A stretch of 64,000 nt of DNA from Streptomyces sulfonofaciens (GTDB lineage Bacteria > Actinomycetota > Actinomycetes > Streptomycetales > Streptomycetaceae): the NCBI RefSeq assembly GCF_014656295.1, contig NZ_BNCD01000006.1, positions 124,001 to 188,000 of the forward strand, written 5' to 3'. A model generated the notes under the pieces. It was not told the origin of the DNA and did no database searches. It saw only the letters and a program-made list of their open reading frames with translations. The position numbers and the translations under genes were made by a program. The stretch's first letter is position 1; each line of letters begins with the position of its first letter. Shown here one piece after another: positions 32,259 through 41,238 of the stretch.

Positions 32259-33632
32259 ATGGCGTCCGACCACCTCGCCGGTGACACCGTCCCCGCCTCG
32301 AAGGGCTCCGAGGACCCCGCCGTGCGCAGGGTCCGCGACGCCGTAGGACGCCTCGCCGACGAGCGCGTCGACCACCGCTTCCGCGGCCTGCCGCCGGACG
32401 CCGACGGCCTGACCGTCGGCGAACTCGCGGCCCAGCGCAGGAACCTCTTCACGGGCGGCTTCACCACGCCGGTCCTGACGCTGTCCGCCGAGCGCCTCGC
32501 GCACAACCTGACCCTGATGGAGACCTACGCCGAACGGCACGGCCTGTCCTTCGCGCCGCACGGCAAGACCTCGATGGCACCGCAGCTCTTCGCCCGCCAA
32601 CTGGAGCACGGCGCGTGGGGCATCACGCTCGCGGTGCCGCACCAGGTGCGGGTGGCGCGCGCGTTCGGCGTGCCGCGCGTCCTCCTCGCCAACGAGGTGG
32701 TGGACGCCCCCGCCCTGACCTGGCTGGCGGCCGAGCTGGCCGCCGACCCCGGCTTCCGCTTCATCTGCTACGTCGACTCGGTGCGCGGCGTCGAGCTGAT
32801 GGACGCCGTCCTGAAGGAGGCGGTCCCCCCGCCGGGCGGCACCCCGCGCCCGGTGGACGTCGTCGTGGAACTGGCCGCGGGCGACGGCGCCCGCACCGGT
32901 GCCCGCACGGAGGCGGAGTGCCGTGCCGTCGCGGACGCGGTGGCCGCGGTGGGCACCCTGCGGCTGGTGGGCGTCGCCGGTTACGAGGGCGAGGTGCCGA
33001 ACGCCGAACCGGACCGGGTGCGCGACTGGCTGCGGCGGCTGACGGCGCTGCTGGTCGACTTCGACGAGGCGGGGCTGTTCGGCGGTTCGGGACTGGACGA
33101 GATCGTGCTGAGCGCGGGCGGCAGCGCGTGGTTCGACTCGGTCGCGCAGGTCTTCGCCGAGTTGCCCGGCCTCTCCCTGCCGGTGCGCAAGCTGCTCCGC
33201 TCGGGCGCCTACGTGTCGCACGACGACGGCCACTACCGGCATGTGACCCCGTTCAACCGGGTGCCGGAGGAGGGTGCGCTGCACCCGGCGTTCCGGCTGT
33301 GGGCGCAGGTGGTCTCGCGGCCGTCGCCGGACCAGGCGTTCCTGAACGCCGGGAAGCGGGACGCCGCGTACGACCTCGATCTGCCCGAGGCGCAGGTGGT
33401 CAGGGCGGCCGGCGGGAGTGGCGCGACCGAGCGGCCGGCGACCGCGGTGGCGGTCGAGAAGCTCTCGGACCAGCACGCCTGGCTGCGCACCGGTGCACAG
33501 GCCGGACTGCGGGTCGGTGACTGGGTGGGGCTCGGGCTGTCGCATCCGTGCACGTCGTTCGACAAGTGGGCGCTGATCCCGGTCACCGAGGCGGATGGGA
33601 CGGTCACGGACTACGTCCGCACCTTCTTCTAG
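32259..33632 (+). CDS. Amino acid deaminase/aldolase, D-serine dehydratase-like (alanine racemase fold)
   Basis: A 457-residue PLP enzyme of the fold-type III DSD1/D-threonine aldolase group. It has an alanine-racemase-like barrel with the PLP lysine K103 in FAPHGKTSMAPQLF, VVELAAGDGARTGARTEAE, SAGGSAWFDSV and a C-terminal domain with SHPCTSFDKWALIPV, where His and Cys match the zinc site of D-serine dehydratase-like enzymes. Expected chemistry is cleavage or deamination of D-beta-hydroxy amino acids. The ATG at 32259 has GCAGGAGG 4-5 bases upstream. It is divergent from the kinase-iclR-ridA operon and followed by the D-aminoacylase gene. Confidence 0.88.
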   Translation: MASDHLAGDTVPASKGSEDPAVRRVRDAVGRLADERVDHRFRGLPPDADGLTVGELAAQRRNLFTGGFTTPVLTLSAERLAHNLTLMETYAERHGLSFAPHGKTSMAPQLFARQLEHGAWGITLAVPHQVRVARAFGVPRVLLANEVVDAPALTWLAAELAADPGFRFICYVDSVRGVELMDAVLKEAVPPPGGTPRPVDVVVELAAGDGARTGARTEAECRAVADAVAAVGTLRLVGVAGYEGEVPNAEPDRVRDWLRRLTALLVDFDEAGLFGGSGLDEIVLSAGGSAWFDSVAQVFAELPGLSLPVRKLLRSGAYVSHDDGHYRHVTPFNRVPEEGALHPAFRLWAQVVSRPSPDQAFLNAGKRDAAYDLDLPEAQVVRAAGGSGATERPATAVAVEKLSDQHAWLRTGAQAGLRVGDWVGLGLSHPCTSFDKWALIPVTEADGTVTDYVRTFF

Positions 33633-33758
33633 TTCTTCTAGCCCCGTCCGCCTGCGGGCACCGCCGCCGGCCACCGGGCCACCGACCGCGGTCCCCGGGT
33701 CCCGGCAGGCGCGGCCCCTTCCTCCACCTTGCGCCCCCTGGGCGCGGAAAGCACCGTC

Positions 33759-35381
33759 ATGGACCTTGTCATTGAGGACACCCTCGTCGTCGACGGCACC
33801 GGAGGTGCCCCCTACCGGGCCGACGTCGGTCTGGACGGTGGGCGGATCACCGCCATCCGCACGGGCGGGGCGCGGCTGAGCGGGCGCCGGACGCTGGACG
33901 CGCACGGCCTCGCCCTCGCCCCGGGCTTCATCGACATGCACGCCCACAGCGACCTGGCACTGCTGCGCGACCCGGACCACAGCGCCAAGGCCGCGCAGGG
34001 CGTCACCCTCGAAGTCATCGGCCAGGACGGCCTGTCGTACGCGCCCGTCGACGACCGCACCCTCGCCGAGGTGAGCCAGGCCATCGCCGGCTGGAACGGC
34101 GACGTGCTCGACGACCCGCTCACCACCCCCACCTGGCGCTCCGTCGGCGAGTACCTGGACCGCCTGGACCACGGCTTCGACGGCGCGGGGATCGCCGTCA
34201 ACGCCGCCTACCTCATCCCCCAGGGCACCGTGCGGATGCTCGCCGTCGGCTGGGACGACCGCGAGGCCACGCCCGACGAGCTGGACCGGATGCGGCAGTT
34301 GGTCGCCGCGGGGATGCGCGAGGGCGCGGTCGGCATGTCCTCGGGCCTCACCTACACCCCCGGCATGTACGCGAAGGACTCGGAACTCACCGCGCTCTGC
34401 CGCGTCGTGGCCGCACACGGCGGCTACTACTGCCCGCACCACCGCTCCTACGGGGCGGGCGCCCTCAAGGCGTACGAGGAGATGGTGGCCCTCGCCCGCG
34501 AGGCGGACTGCCCGCTGCACCTCGCGCACGCCACCATGAACTTCGAGGTGAACGAGGGCCGCGCGCCCGAGCTGCTCGCCCTGCTCGACCGGGCCCTCGC
34601 GGACGGCGCCGACATCAGCCTGGACACCTATCCCTACACGCCCGGCTCCACCACCCTGGTGTCGATGCTGCCGAGCTGGGCCTCGGTCGGCGGCCCCGAG
34701 GCGATCACGGCCCGGCTGCGCGACGACGGCACCGCCGAGCGGATCCGCCACCACGTGGAGGTGACCGGCTCGGACGGCTGCCACGGTGTGCCGATCGACT
34801 GGGCCGCCATCGAGATCTCCGGCGTCCGGGACCCGGCGCTCGCCGCCTACGTGGGCCGCACGGTCCGCGAGTCGGCTGGGCTGCGCGGGGAGAGCCCCTG
34901 GACGACCGCCCGCCGGCTGCTCCTCGACGACCGGCTCGGGACGACGATCCTCCAGCACGTCGGCCACGAGGAGAACGTCCGGCAGATCATGCGGCACCGG
35001 GTGCACACCGGGGGCTCGGACGGCATCCTCCAGGGCGACAAGCCGCACCCGCGCGCCTACGGCACCTTCCCCCACTACCTCGGCCACTACGTCCGCGAGT
35101 TGGGCGTCCTCTCCCTCCCGGAGTGCGTCGCGCACCTCACGGGGCGCCCCGCCGCACGGCTGCGGCTCGCCGACCGCGGTCTGGTGCGCGAGGGCCACCG
35201 CGCCGACCTGGTGCTCTTCGATCCGGACACCGTTGCGGCCGGCTCCACCTTCGCGGCCCCGCGCACCCTGCCGACCGGCATCCCGTACGTGCTGATCGAC
35301 GGCCGTTTCGTGATCGAGGACGGGCGGCGCACGGACGTACTGGCGGGGCGGACGATCCGTTCCACGGGCGCCCGCGCGTAA
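33759..35381 (+). CDS. N-acyl-D-amino-acid deacylase (D-aminoacylase)
   Basis: A 540-residue amidohydrolase-superfamily enzyme that frees D-amino acids from N-acyl-D-amino acids. The metal motif is HAHSD (H61 and H63), followed by PHHRSYGAGALKAYEEM, LHLAHATMNF, TYPYTPGSTTL, and the end motif HTGGSDGIL..PHPRAYGTFPHYLG typical of D-aminoacylases. The ATG at 33759 has GGAAAG 8 bases upstream. It lies 126 bp after the PLP enzyme gene on the same strand. Its product would feed that enzyme, giving a short D-amino-acid catabolic route. Confidence 0.92.
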   Translation: MDLVIEDTLVVDGTGGAPYRADVGLDGGRITAIRTGGARLSGRRTLDAHGLALAPGFIDMHAHSDLALLRDPDHSAKAAQGVTLEVIGQDGLSYAPVDDRTLAEVSQAIAGWNGDVLDDPLTTPTWRSVGEYLDRLDHGFDGAGIAVNAAYLIPQGTVRMLAVGWDDREATPDELDRMRQLVAAGMREGAVGMSSGLTYTPGMYAKDSELTALCRVVAAHGGYYCPHHRSYGAGALKAYEEMVALAREADCPLHLAHATMNFEVNEGRAPELLALLDRALADGADISLDTYPYTPGSTTLVSMLPSWASVGGPEAITARLRDDGTAERIRHHVEVTGSDGCHGVPIDWAAIEISGVRDPALAAYVGRTVRESAGLRGESPWTTARRLLLDDRLGTTILQHVGHEENVRQIMRHRVHTGGSDGILQGDKPHPRAYGTFPHYLGHYVRELGVLSLPECVAHLTGRPAARLRLADRGLVREGHRADLVLFDPDTVAAGSTFAAPRTLPTGIPYVLIDGRFVIEDGRRTDVLAGRTIRSTGARA

Positions 35382-35392
35382 CACCCGTGTTA
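35379..35392. promoter_or_regulatory. TAACAC-CC-GTGTTA palindrome overlapping the D-aminoacylase stop
   Basis: A perfect 14-bp inverted repeat includes the TAA stop codon of the D-aminoacylase gene and lies 50 bp before the secreted protein gene. It is too short for a strong terminator and is A/T-rich for this genome, so an operator for the next gene is plausible. Confidence 0.45.
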
Positions 35393-35442
35393 GGCGCCGT
35401 CCGTCATGCTGGCCGGTATCCGAACCACAGAGAGGATGCGCC

Positions 35443-36069
35443 ATGGACAAGCGGACCCTGGCCCTGGCCGGAGCCACCGTGCTGTGTGCGGGTGGTGTCG
35501 CGTTCGCCGCGACGGCGAGCGCGTCGACCGGCGGCGCGGGCCCGGCCCCGGCCCCGTCGTCGTCCGACGGCTCGCCCAAGGCCCCGGCCGCCCCGGACGT
35601 GCCGCGGGTGCTGCACAGCGAGTCGGTGGCGCAGGACCCGGACACCGGCAGGCTGACCACCCGTGACGTCCAGAGCGGCAAGGTGGTGTCGGCCTCGGGC
35701 AGCACCCTCACGGTGCGCAGCGCGGACGGCACGCAGTGGACCTGGACCCTGGCGAAGGACACCAGGATCGCCACCGAGAAGTCCGGCCGCGCCGCGGCGA
35801 AGGACGTCGGGACGGGCGACTCGGTCACCGTGACCGGCACCCGTGACGGCGACACGCGCACGGCGCGGACCGTCAGCGACCCGCCCCGGGCGCTCGCCGG
35901 GGACGTGCGCAAGAAGCTGCGCAAGCGGCTCGGCAGGGAACTCGGCTCGAAGGACCTCGACGCGAAGGACCTCAAGGAACTGCGCAAGGAGTTCCGCAAG
36001 CACTTCGGGGACCTGCCGCACGTCCGGGACCTGCCCGGCGGGCAGGACGGCGCCCGGTCCAGCGTCTGA
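35443..36069 (+). CDS. Secreted protein with OB-like beta domain
   Basis: A 208-residue exported protein: signal peptide (TLALAGATVLCAGGVAFAATASA), a Pro/Ser/Ala spacer, a small beta domain (DVQSGKVVSASGSTLTVRSADGTQWTWTLAKDTRI..DVGTGDSVTVTGTRDG) of the DUF5666-like OB type, and a charged helical C-terminus rich in Lys/Arg/Asp/Leu (residues 150-195) that may form a coiled coil. The ATG at 35443 has GAGAGGA 9 bases upstream. No enzyme motif is seen. It may be surface-associated; function unknown. Confidence 0.78.
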   Translation: MDKRTLALAGATVLCAGGVAFAATASASTGGAGPAPAPSSSDGSPKAPAAPDVPRVLHSESVAQDPDTGRLTTRDVQSGKVVSASGSTLTVRSADGTQWTWTLAKDTRIATEKSGRAAAKDVGTGDSVTVTGTRDGDTRTARTVSDPPRALAGDVRKKLRKRLGRELGSKDLDAKDLKELRKEFRKHFGDLPHVRDLPGGQDGARSSV

Positions 36070-36356
36070 GCGCCGGGCGGGTGGGCCGGAGGGGCAGAGC
36101 CGCTGTGCGGGCCGGGCGGGTGAGCCGAGAACGCGGGCCGGGCGTGCGGGCCCGGCGCGCGGACCGGGCGCCTGAACCGGGTGTGGGAGTCAAACGTGTG
36201 CACCGGCAGGTGCACCGGGCGACCGTATGACCTCGACGCCCCTCGCCGGCCCTCGCCGGCCCCGGCGGCCGCTCGATCCGACCGTCCCGCCCCCGGCCGC
36301 CCCCGCCGACGACCCCCGGCCCGGTCGGCTCGGGCCCGGGGCCGGCGGTACCGGGC

Positions 36357-37805
36357 TCAGGTCCTGGCCGGCGGTACCGGGGGCGACGGCGGCACCGCCG
36401 GCACGGGCGGCACCGGCCGCTCCCGGTGGCCGGCGCCCGACTGGCGGTGGGGCAGCAGGTGGCCCGGGTGCCGCGGCCCGCCGCCGGTGGGCAGGGACAC
36501 GGACACCTCCAGACCGCCGCCCGCACGGGCCCGGGCGGTGCAGGTGCCGCCGTGCGCCGCGGCGATCGCGGCAACGATCGACAGTCCGAGCCCGGCGCCG
36601 GCCGGCGCCGCCGCCACGGACGGCGCACCGCCCGCCGCCCCCGCGGACCCGGGCGGCACCCGGTCCGCCTCCGCAGGACCCGGTGCCGCCCGCTCCCCCG
36701 GGCGCCCCGCGACCGGCTCCCGGCCGGGCCCCGAACGTCCGGAGGCCACCCGGTCCTGGTCCATCCTGCCAAACGGCCTGAACAACTCCGCGACCGTCTC
36801 CCGCGGCAGCTCGCGGCCCGAGTTCACGACCCGGAGGGTGACACGGTGCCCGTCATCGCGGGTGGTCACGCCCAGCCAGCCGCCGTCGAGGTTGTGCCGG
36901 GTCGCGTTCTGCACCAGGTTGACGGCGAGCCGCTCGATCAGGACGGGGTCGCCGAACAGCACCGCCGGCTCCAGGCCGCGCTCGACCCGCAACTCCCGTC
37001 CGCGCACCTCGGCGGCCGCGCCCGCCAGCGCGGCCCCGGCCGCCGCGGCCAGGTCGACGCTCTCGCAGCGGTCCACACCGCTCTGGCTGCGGGCCAGCGT
37101 CAACAGGCTCTCGATCACGTGCTCGTGCCGCTCGGTGGCGGCGCGCAGCCGCAGCGCCATGGTGCGCAGCGACGCCTCGGTGGGGTTGGCGAGGGCGACG
37201 TCGATGGCGGCGCGCTGCACCGTCAGCGGAGTGCGCAGTTCGTGCGAGGCGTTCGCGGCGAACCTCCGTTGGGCCTCGAAGGCGGCCGACAGCCGCGCCA
37301 GCATGCCGTCGAAGGTGTCCGCGAGGTCCTTGAGCTCGCCGCCGGAGCCCTCCAGGTTGATCCGCTCGTCCAGGTTGTGGGTGGAAAGCCGCCGGGCGGT
37401 TGCCGTGATCTCACGCAGCGGGCGCAGTGCCCGGCCCGCGAGCACCCAGCCGAGGACGACGGCGATCAGGGTCATGAAGGCCAGGGCGATGGCGGACTGC
37501 GTCATCAGCTCGTGCAGGGCGTTGGCGCGCTCGCCCTGCTGGGCGTCCCTGATGGCCCGCAGGGTCTCGCCGCGGCCGGCGCCGAGCAAGCGCCGCAGCG
37601 CGGGCGCCGGTACGCGCAGCTCGTCGACCCTCGGCAGGCGGGCGGCGCGGGCGCCGATCTGCCGGGCCACCAGACCGTAGGTGATGGCCAGCAGGGCCGT
37701 ACCGGCGATCAGGAAGAGGCCGCCGTACACCGCGGTCAGCCGCAGCCGCAGCGATCCCGGGAACCGGGCCCGGCCGACACGGCGCGCCAGGGGCGGCCCG
37801 CTCAC
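36357..37805 (-). CDS. Sensor histidine kinase (HAMP, EnvZ/BaeS type)
   Basis: A 482-residue kinase: transmembrane span 1 (28-46), a short extracytoplasmic loop, span 2 (103-122), a HAMP domain (118-175), HisKA with H188 in ANASHELRTPL, and an ATPase domain with NLVQNATRHN and GAGLGLSIVAAIAAAHGG. Between the F-box region (FRPFGRMDQD) and the G2 box a Gly/Pro/Arg-rich insert of about 50 residues replaces the normal short ATP lid, and the tail is Pro-rich. The GTG at 37805 overlaps the response-regulator stop as GTGA, so the pair is translationally coupled. Signal unknown. Confidence 0.9.
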   Translation of the reverse strand: MSGPPLARRVGRARFPGSLRLRLTAVYGGLFLIAGTALLAITYGLVARQIGARAARLPRVDELRVPAPALRRLLGAGRGETLRAIRDAQQGERANALHELMTQSAIALAFMTLIAVVLGWVLAGRALRPLREITATARRLSTHNLDERINLEGSGGELKDLADTFDGMLARLSAAFEAQRRFAANASHELRTPLTVQRAAIDVALANPTEASLRTMALRLRAATERHEHVIESLLTLARSQSGVDRCESVDLAAAAGAALAGAAAEVRGRELRVERGLEPAVLFGDPVLIERLAVNLVQNATRHNLDGGWLGVTTRDDGHRVTLRVVNSGRELPRETVAELFRPFGRMDQDRVASGRSGPGREPVAGRPGERAAPGPAEADRVPPGSAGAAGGAPSVAAAPAGAGLGLSIVAAIAAAHGGTCTARARAGGGLEVSVSLPTGGGPRHPGHLLPHRQSGAGHRERPVPPVPAVPPSPPVPPART

Positions 37806-38458
37806 CGCAGCCGGTACCCCGCGCCCGTGACCGTCTCGATCAGCTCCGGGCCGCCCAGTTTGCGGCGCAGCCGCGACAGCGTGGTGCGGACCGTGTTCGT
37901 GAAGGGGTCGGCGTGCGCGTCCCATACCCTCTCAAGCAACTCCTCACTGGTGACCACCGCGCCGCGCGCCCCGAGCAGCACCTGGAGCATCCCGAACTCC
38001 TTGCCGGTGAGCGCGAGGGGCCGCCCCGCGCGGGTGGCGGTGCGGCGTGCCGTGTCCATGATGACGTCGGCGTGGCAGAGCACGGGAGGCAGCGCCGGAT
38101 GGGCCCGCCGGCCCAGGGCCTGGATGCGGGCCACCAGCTCGGCGAAGGCGAACGGCTTGGGCAGGTAGTCGTCCGCGCCCAGGTTCAGGCCCGCGACCCG
38201 GTCGTCGATGGTCGCCGCCGCGGTCAGCATGAGCACCTTGGCGTGCCCGCCGCCCTCGACCACCGCGCGGCAGACGTCGTCGCCGTGCACCCGGGGCAGG
38301 TCGCGGTCCAGGACGACGACGTCGTAGCGGTTGACGGCGGTCCGCTCAAGCGCCTCGGCGCCGTCCAGCGCCACGTCCACCGCAAAGCCCTGCTCGCGAA
38401 GCCCCTGCGCCACGATCTCCAGCAGTTCGACGCTGTCCTCGACGACCAGTACCCGCAC
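37802..38458 (-). CDS. OmpR-type response regulator
   Basis: A 218-residue regulator: a receiver domain with phospho-acceptor D51 (VVVLDRDLPRVHG), Thr in LMLTAAA and Lys in DDYLPKPFAF, then a winged helix (PLALTGKEFGMLQVLLGARGAVVTSEELLERVW...NTVRTTLSRLRRKLG...VTGAGYRLR). The GTG at 38458 has GGGGCGGAG just upstream. It is the first gene of a two-gene operon with the kinase. The target genes are not evident here. Confidence 0.93.
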   Translation of the reverse strand: MRVLVVEDSVELLEIVAQGLREQGFAVDVALDGAEALERTAVNRYDVVVLDRDLPRVHGDDVCRAVVEGGGHAKVLMLTAAATIDDRVAGLNLGADDYLPKPFAFAELVARIQALGRRAHPALPPVLCHADVIMDTARRTATRAGRPLALTGKEFGMLQVLLGARGAVVTSEELLERVWDAHADPFTNTVRTTLSRLRRKLGGPELIETVTGAGYRLR

Positions 38459-38635
38459 GCGCTCCGCCCCTTCCCGTCCCTGCACGCCCGCATGCCCCGC
38501 ATGCCCGCACGCCCCGGCGTTCCGCCCGGCACGACCCTGCCACGCCGGCCGTAACGGCGGCATAACACGCCGCCCGGGGCGCGTGCCCCGGACGGGCGAG
38601 CGCCCCGGGAAGCCGCGGCCCGCGGGGAAACCGTG

Positions 38636-39313
38636 TCAGCGCACCCCGCGCGGCCGGAACTGGATGCTGATGCGCGGCCCGGCGGCCCGCGCGGTCTTGG
38701 GGATCGCGTGCTCCCAGGTGCGCTGGCAGGAGCCGCCCATCACGACCAGGTCGCCGTGGCCGAGCGGGCGGCGGATCGAGGAGCCGCCGCCGCGTGGGCG
38801 CAGCAGCAGGTCGCGGGGCGCGCCCACGGAGACGATGGCGACCATGGTGTCCTCCCGCGAGCCGCGCCCGATGCGGTCGCCGTGCCAGGCGACGCTGTCC
38901 CGGCCGTCGCGGTACAGGCACAACCCGGCCGTGGCGAAGGGTTCGCCCAGCTCAGGCGCGTAGTGCCGGGAGAGCGAGGTCCTGGCCTCCTCCAGGACGG
39001 GATGCGGCAGGAGGTCGTCCGCGTCGTAGAAGGCGAGCAGGCGCGGGACCGCGACCGTGTCGTCGTACATCCTCCTGCGCTCGGCACGCCAGGGGACCTC
39101 CTCGGCGAGCCGTTCGAAGAGTGCGTCCGCTCCGGTGAGCCAGCCCGGCAGCAGGTCGATCCAGGCACCGTCGCCGAGCACGGTCCTGCGGACCCCGGCG
39201 AGCGTGCCGAGCCCGATGTCCTCGCCCTGGTCGAAGAGCGAGCCCTGGAGTGCGAGGCGGTCGCCCGGGCCACCGGGCCCGTGCGGTTCCCGCCCCTGGT
39301 GCGGTGCGGACAT
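38636..39313 (-). CDS. AlkB-type Fe(II)/2-oxoglutarate dioxygenase
   Basis: A 225-residue oxidative demethylase-like enzyme of the AlkB family, which removes alkyl groups from DNA or RNA bases. It shows the iron ligands H144 and D146 (AWHGDRIG), H202 (WEHAIPK), and the 2-oxoglutarate arginines R214/R220 in RISIQFR. The C-terminal RPRGVR is basic. The ATG at 39313 is chosen; a TTG ten codons upstream would extend it. No ribosome site is visible, so it may be leaderless. It is divergent from the aminotransferase gene. Confidence 0.9.
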   Translation of the reverse strand: MSAPHQGREPHGPGGPGDRLALQGSLFDQGEDIGLGTLAGVRRTVLGDGAWIDLLPGWLTGADALFERLAEEVPWRAERRRMYDDTVAVPRLLAFYDADDLLPHPVLEEARTSLSRHYAPELGEPFATAGLCLYRDGRDSVAWHGDRIGRGSREDTMVAIVSVGAPRDLLLRPRGGGSSIRRPLGHGDLVVMGGSCQRTWEHAIPKTARAAGPRISIQFRPRGVR

Positions 39314-39443
39314 ACGGACAAGCGTACGACGCAATCCGAACAACTGATCTAATTCGACGCCCGGGCCCGCCGGGCGTCACCCGAACGCCTCGCGTTGCCC
39401 AAAACACGCGGCGCTCGCCGTTACGCCCCCGTAAAGTTGCGGC

Positions 39444-40655
39444 ATGCAGGTGATCCAGTCGACGAAGCTCGCCAACGTCTGTTACGAGATCCGGGGCCCG
39501 GTGCTCGAGGAGGCGATGCGTCTGGAGGCCGCAGGTCACCGCATCCTCAAGCTGAACACGGGAAATCCCGCCGCATTCGGCTTCGAGTGCCCCCCGGAGA
39601 TCCTGGAGGACATCCTCCGCAACCTCGGCGACGCACACGGCTACGGCGACGCCAAGGGCCTGCTCGCCGCCCGGCGCGCGGTGGTCATGCACCACCAGAC
39701 GCTGGGCGTGGAGACGGACGTGGAGCACGTCTTCATCGGCAACGGCGTCTCCGAGCTGATCGTGATGGCCATGCAGGGCCTGCTCGACGACGGCGACGAG
39801 GTGCTGGTCCCGGCTCCCGACTACCCGCTGTGGACCGCCGCGGTCTCCCTCTCCGGGGGCACCGCCGTGCACTACCGCTGCGACGAGCAGTCCGACTGGA
39901 TGCCGGACCTCGCCGACGTGGAGCGCAAGGTCACCGACCGCACCAAGGCCCTGGTGATCATCAACCCGAACAACCCGACGGGCGCCGTGTACGACAGGGA
40001 GGTGCTGCGCGGCCTCACCGACATCGCCCGCCGCCACAACCTCCTCATCTGCTCCGACGAGATCTACGACAAGATCCTGTACGACGACGCGACCCACATC
40101 CCCACCGCCGCCGTCGCCCCCGACCTGCTCACCCTCACCTTCAACGGCATGTCCAAGGCCTACCGCGCGGCCGGCTACCGGGTCGGCTGGCTGGCGCTCT
40201 CCGGCCCGCGGGCGCACGCGGACTCCTACATCGAGGGCCTGACGATCCTCGCCAACATGCGGCTGTGCGCCAACATGCCCGGCCAGCACGGGGTGGTCGC
40301 GGCGCTCAGCGGCCGGCAGACGATCAAGGAGCTGGTGCTGCCCGGCGGCCGCCTGCGCGAGCAGCGCGACACGGCCTACGAGCTGCTGACCCAGATCCCG
40401 GGCGTGACCTGCGTCAAGCCCAAGGGAGCGCTCTACCTCTTCCCGCGCCTCGACCCCAAGGTCTTCAAGATCAGGGACGACCGGCAGATGGTGCTGGACC
40501 TGCTGCGCACCGAGAAGATCATGGTCGTCCAGGGCACCGGGTTCAACTGGCCGGAGCCCGACCACTTCCGCGTGGTCACCCTGCCGACCACCGCCGACCT
40601 CACCGACGCGGTGACCCGGATCGGCTCGTTCCTCGACGGATACGGACAGCCCTGA
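39444..40655 (+). CDS. PLP aminotransferase, AlaA-like (class I/II)
   Basis: A 403-residue fold-type I aminotransferase resembling E. coli AlaA (glutamate-pyruvate transaminase). Motifs are LNTGNPAAFGF, PAPDYPLWTAAVSLSGG, INPNNPTGAVYD, ICSDEIYDKI and the PLP lysine K238 in FNGMSKAYRAAGYRVGW, with the C-terminal Arg in PDHFRVVTLP. The likely reaction links alanine/pyruvate and glutamate/2-oxoglutarate. The ATG at 39444 follows GTAAAGT by about 7 bases with no Shine-Dalgarno, so the message is probably leaderless. Confidence 0.92.
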   Translation: MQVIQSTKLANVCYEIRGPVLEEAMRLEAAGHRILKLNTGNPAAFGFECPPEILEDILRNLGDAHGYGDAKGLLAARRAVVMHHQTLGVETDVEHVFIGNGVSELIVMAMQGLLDDGDEVLVPAPDYPLWTAAVSLSGGTAVHYRCDEQSDWMPDLADVERKVTDRTKALVIINPNNPTGAVYDREVLRGLTDIARRHNLLICSDEIYDKILYDDATHIPTAAVAPDLLTLTFNGMSKAYRAAGYRVGWLALSGPRAHADSYIEGLTILANMRLCANMPGQHGVVAALSGRQTIKELVLPGGRLREQRDTAYELLTQIPGVTCVKPKGALYLFPRLDPKVFKIRDDRQMVLDLLRTEKIMVVQGTGFNWPEPDHFRVVTLPTTADLTDAVTRIGSFLDGYGQP

Positions 40656-40711
40656 CCCGGGCCGCACGGCCGCCGGACGGGACCGGACTCAACTTTAGAC
40701 GAAATCCAATG

Positions 40712-40717
40712 TAGGAT
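40712..40717 (+). promoter_or_regulatory. Candidate -10 box for gene at 40752
   Basis: TAGGAT lies in an unusually A/T-rich stretch (40690-40725), 17 bp after a weak TCAACT, giving a start near 40724. It precedes the small conserved gene at 40752 by 35 bp. Confidence 0.4.
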
Positions 40718-40751
40718 GGTTTCCTGTCAGTGGCACAGGAAGGCATCCCCC

Positions 40752-41198
40752 ATGTACGAGCCGATCCGCTCCAAGTCGGTCCACTCGATCGCCGGTGCCC
40801 GTGCCGACTTCCCCCACCGCTCCCGCGAGGAGGAGCTGGACATCCAGCTCGCGGGCCATCTGGCGGCACTGCTCGCCGTCACCGACGAGTTGCGGGCACT
40901 GGCGCCCGACGCCGGGCTCGACACCGCCGCCGAGCGGCTGGCCGCACAGGTCGCGCGACTGCGCGGCGGTGCCCTGCCGGCCCGGGCCGTCGCCGTTCCC
41001 GCCCCCGGCCCGGTGGACCGGGCGCGGTCGGCGGCACTGCACCGCAGAGCGCACGCGCTGGCCGGTCGGGCCCTGGTGGTCGCGGCGTCCCGTGCGGACA
41101 CGGCCGCGGCGATCCTCTCCGCCGAGTGCATGGACGCGCACGCCGCGGCCGCCGGCGAGCCCCGGGTACCCGCCCCCCTCCAGGTGTCCGCCGGATAG
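40752..41198 (+). CDS. Small Ala-rich protein of unknown function
   Basis: A 148-residue predicted helical, soluble protein. The N-terminus MYEPIRSKSVHSIAGARADFPHRSREEELDIQLAGHLAALLAVTDEL is followed by Ala/Arg-rich helices. There is no signal peptide, membrane span or catalytic motif. The start ATG at 40752 has AGGAAGG about 8-10 bases upstream. The A/T-rich promoter region just before it supports separate transcription. It is convergent with pckG. I do not recognise the family. Confidence 0.7.
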   Translation: MYEPIRSKSVHSIAGARADFPHRSREEELDIQLAGHLAALLAVTDELRALAPDAGLDTAAERLAAQVARLRGGALPARAVAVPAPGPVDRARSAALHRRAHALAGRALVVAASRADTAAAILSAECMDAHAAAAGEPRVPAPLQVSAG

Positions 41199-41238
41199 CG
41201 GGGGCCCACCGGGCAGCACCCGGCGGAACCCCGCGCCC

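Noticed and set aside
30762..36215. 1817-codon open minus-strand frame
   Set aside because: Only its 3' 450 codons show a kinase. The rest is antisense to the D-aminoacylase, PLP enzyme and secreted protein genes, an effect of high G+C.
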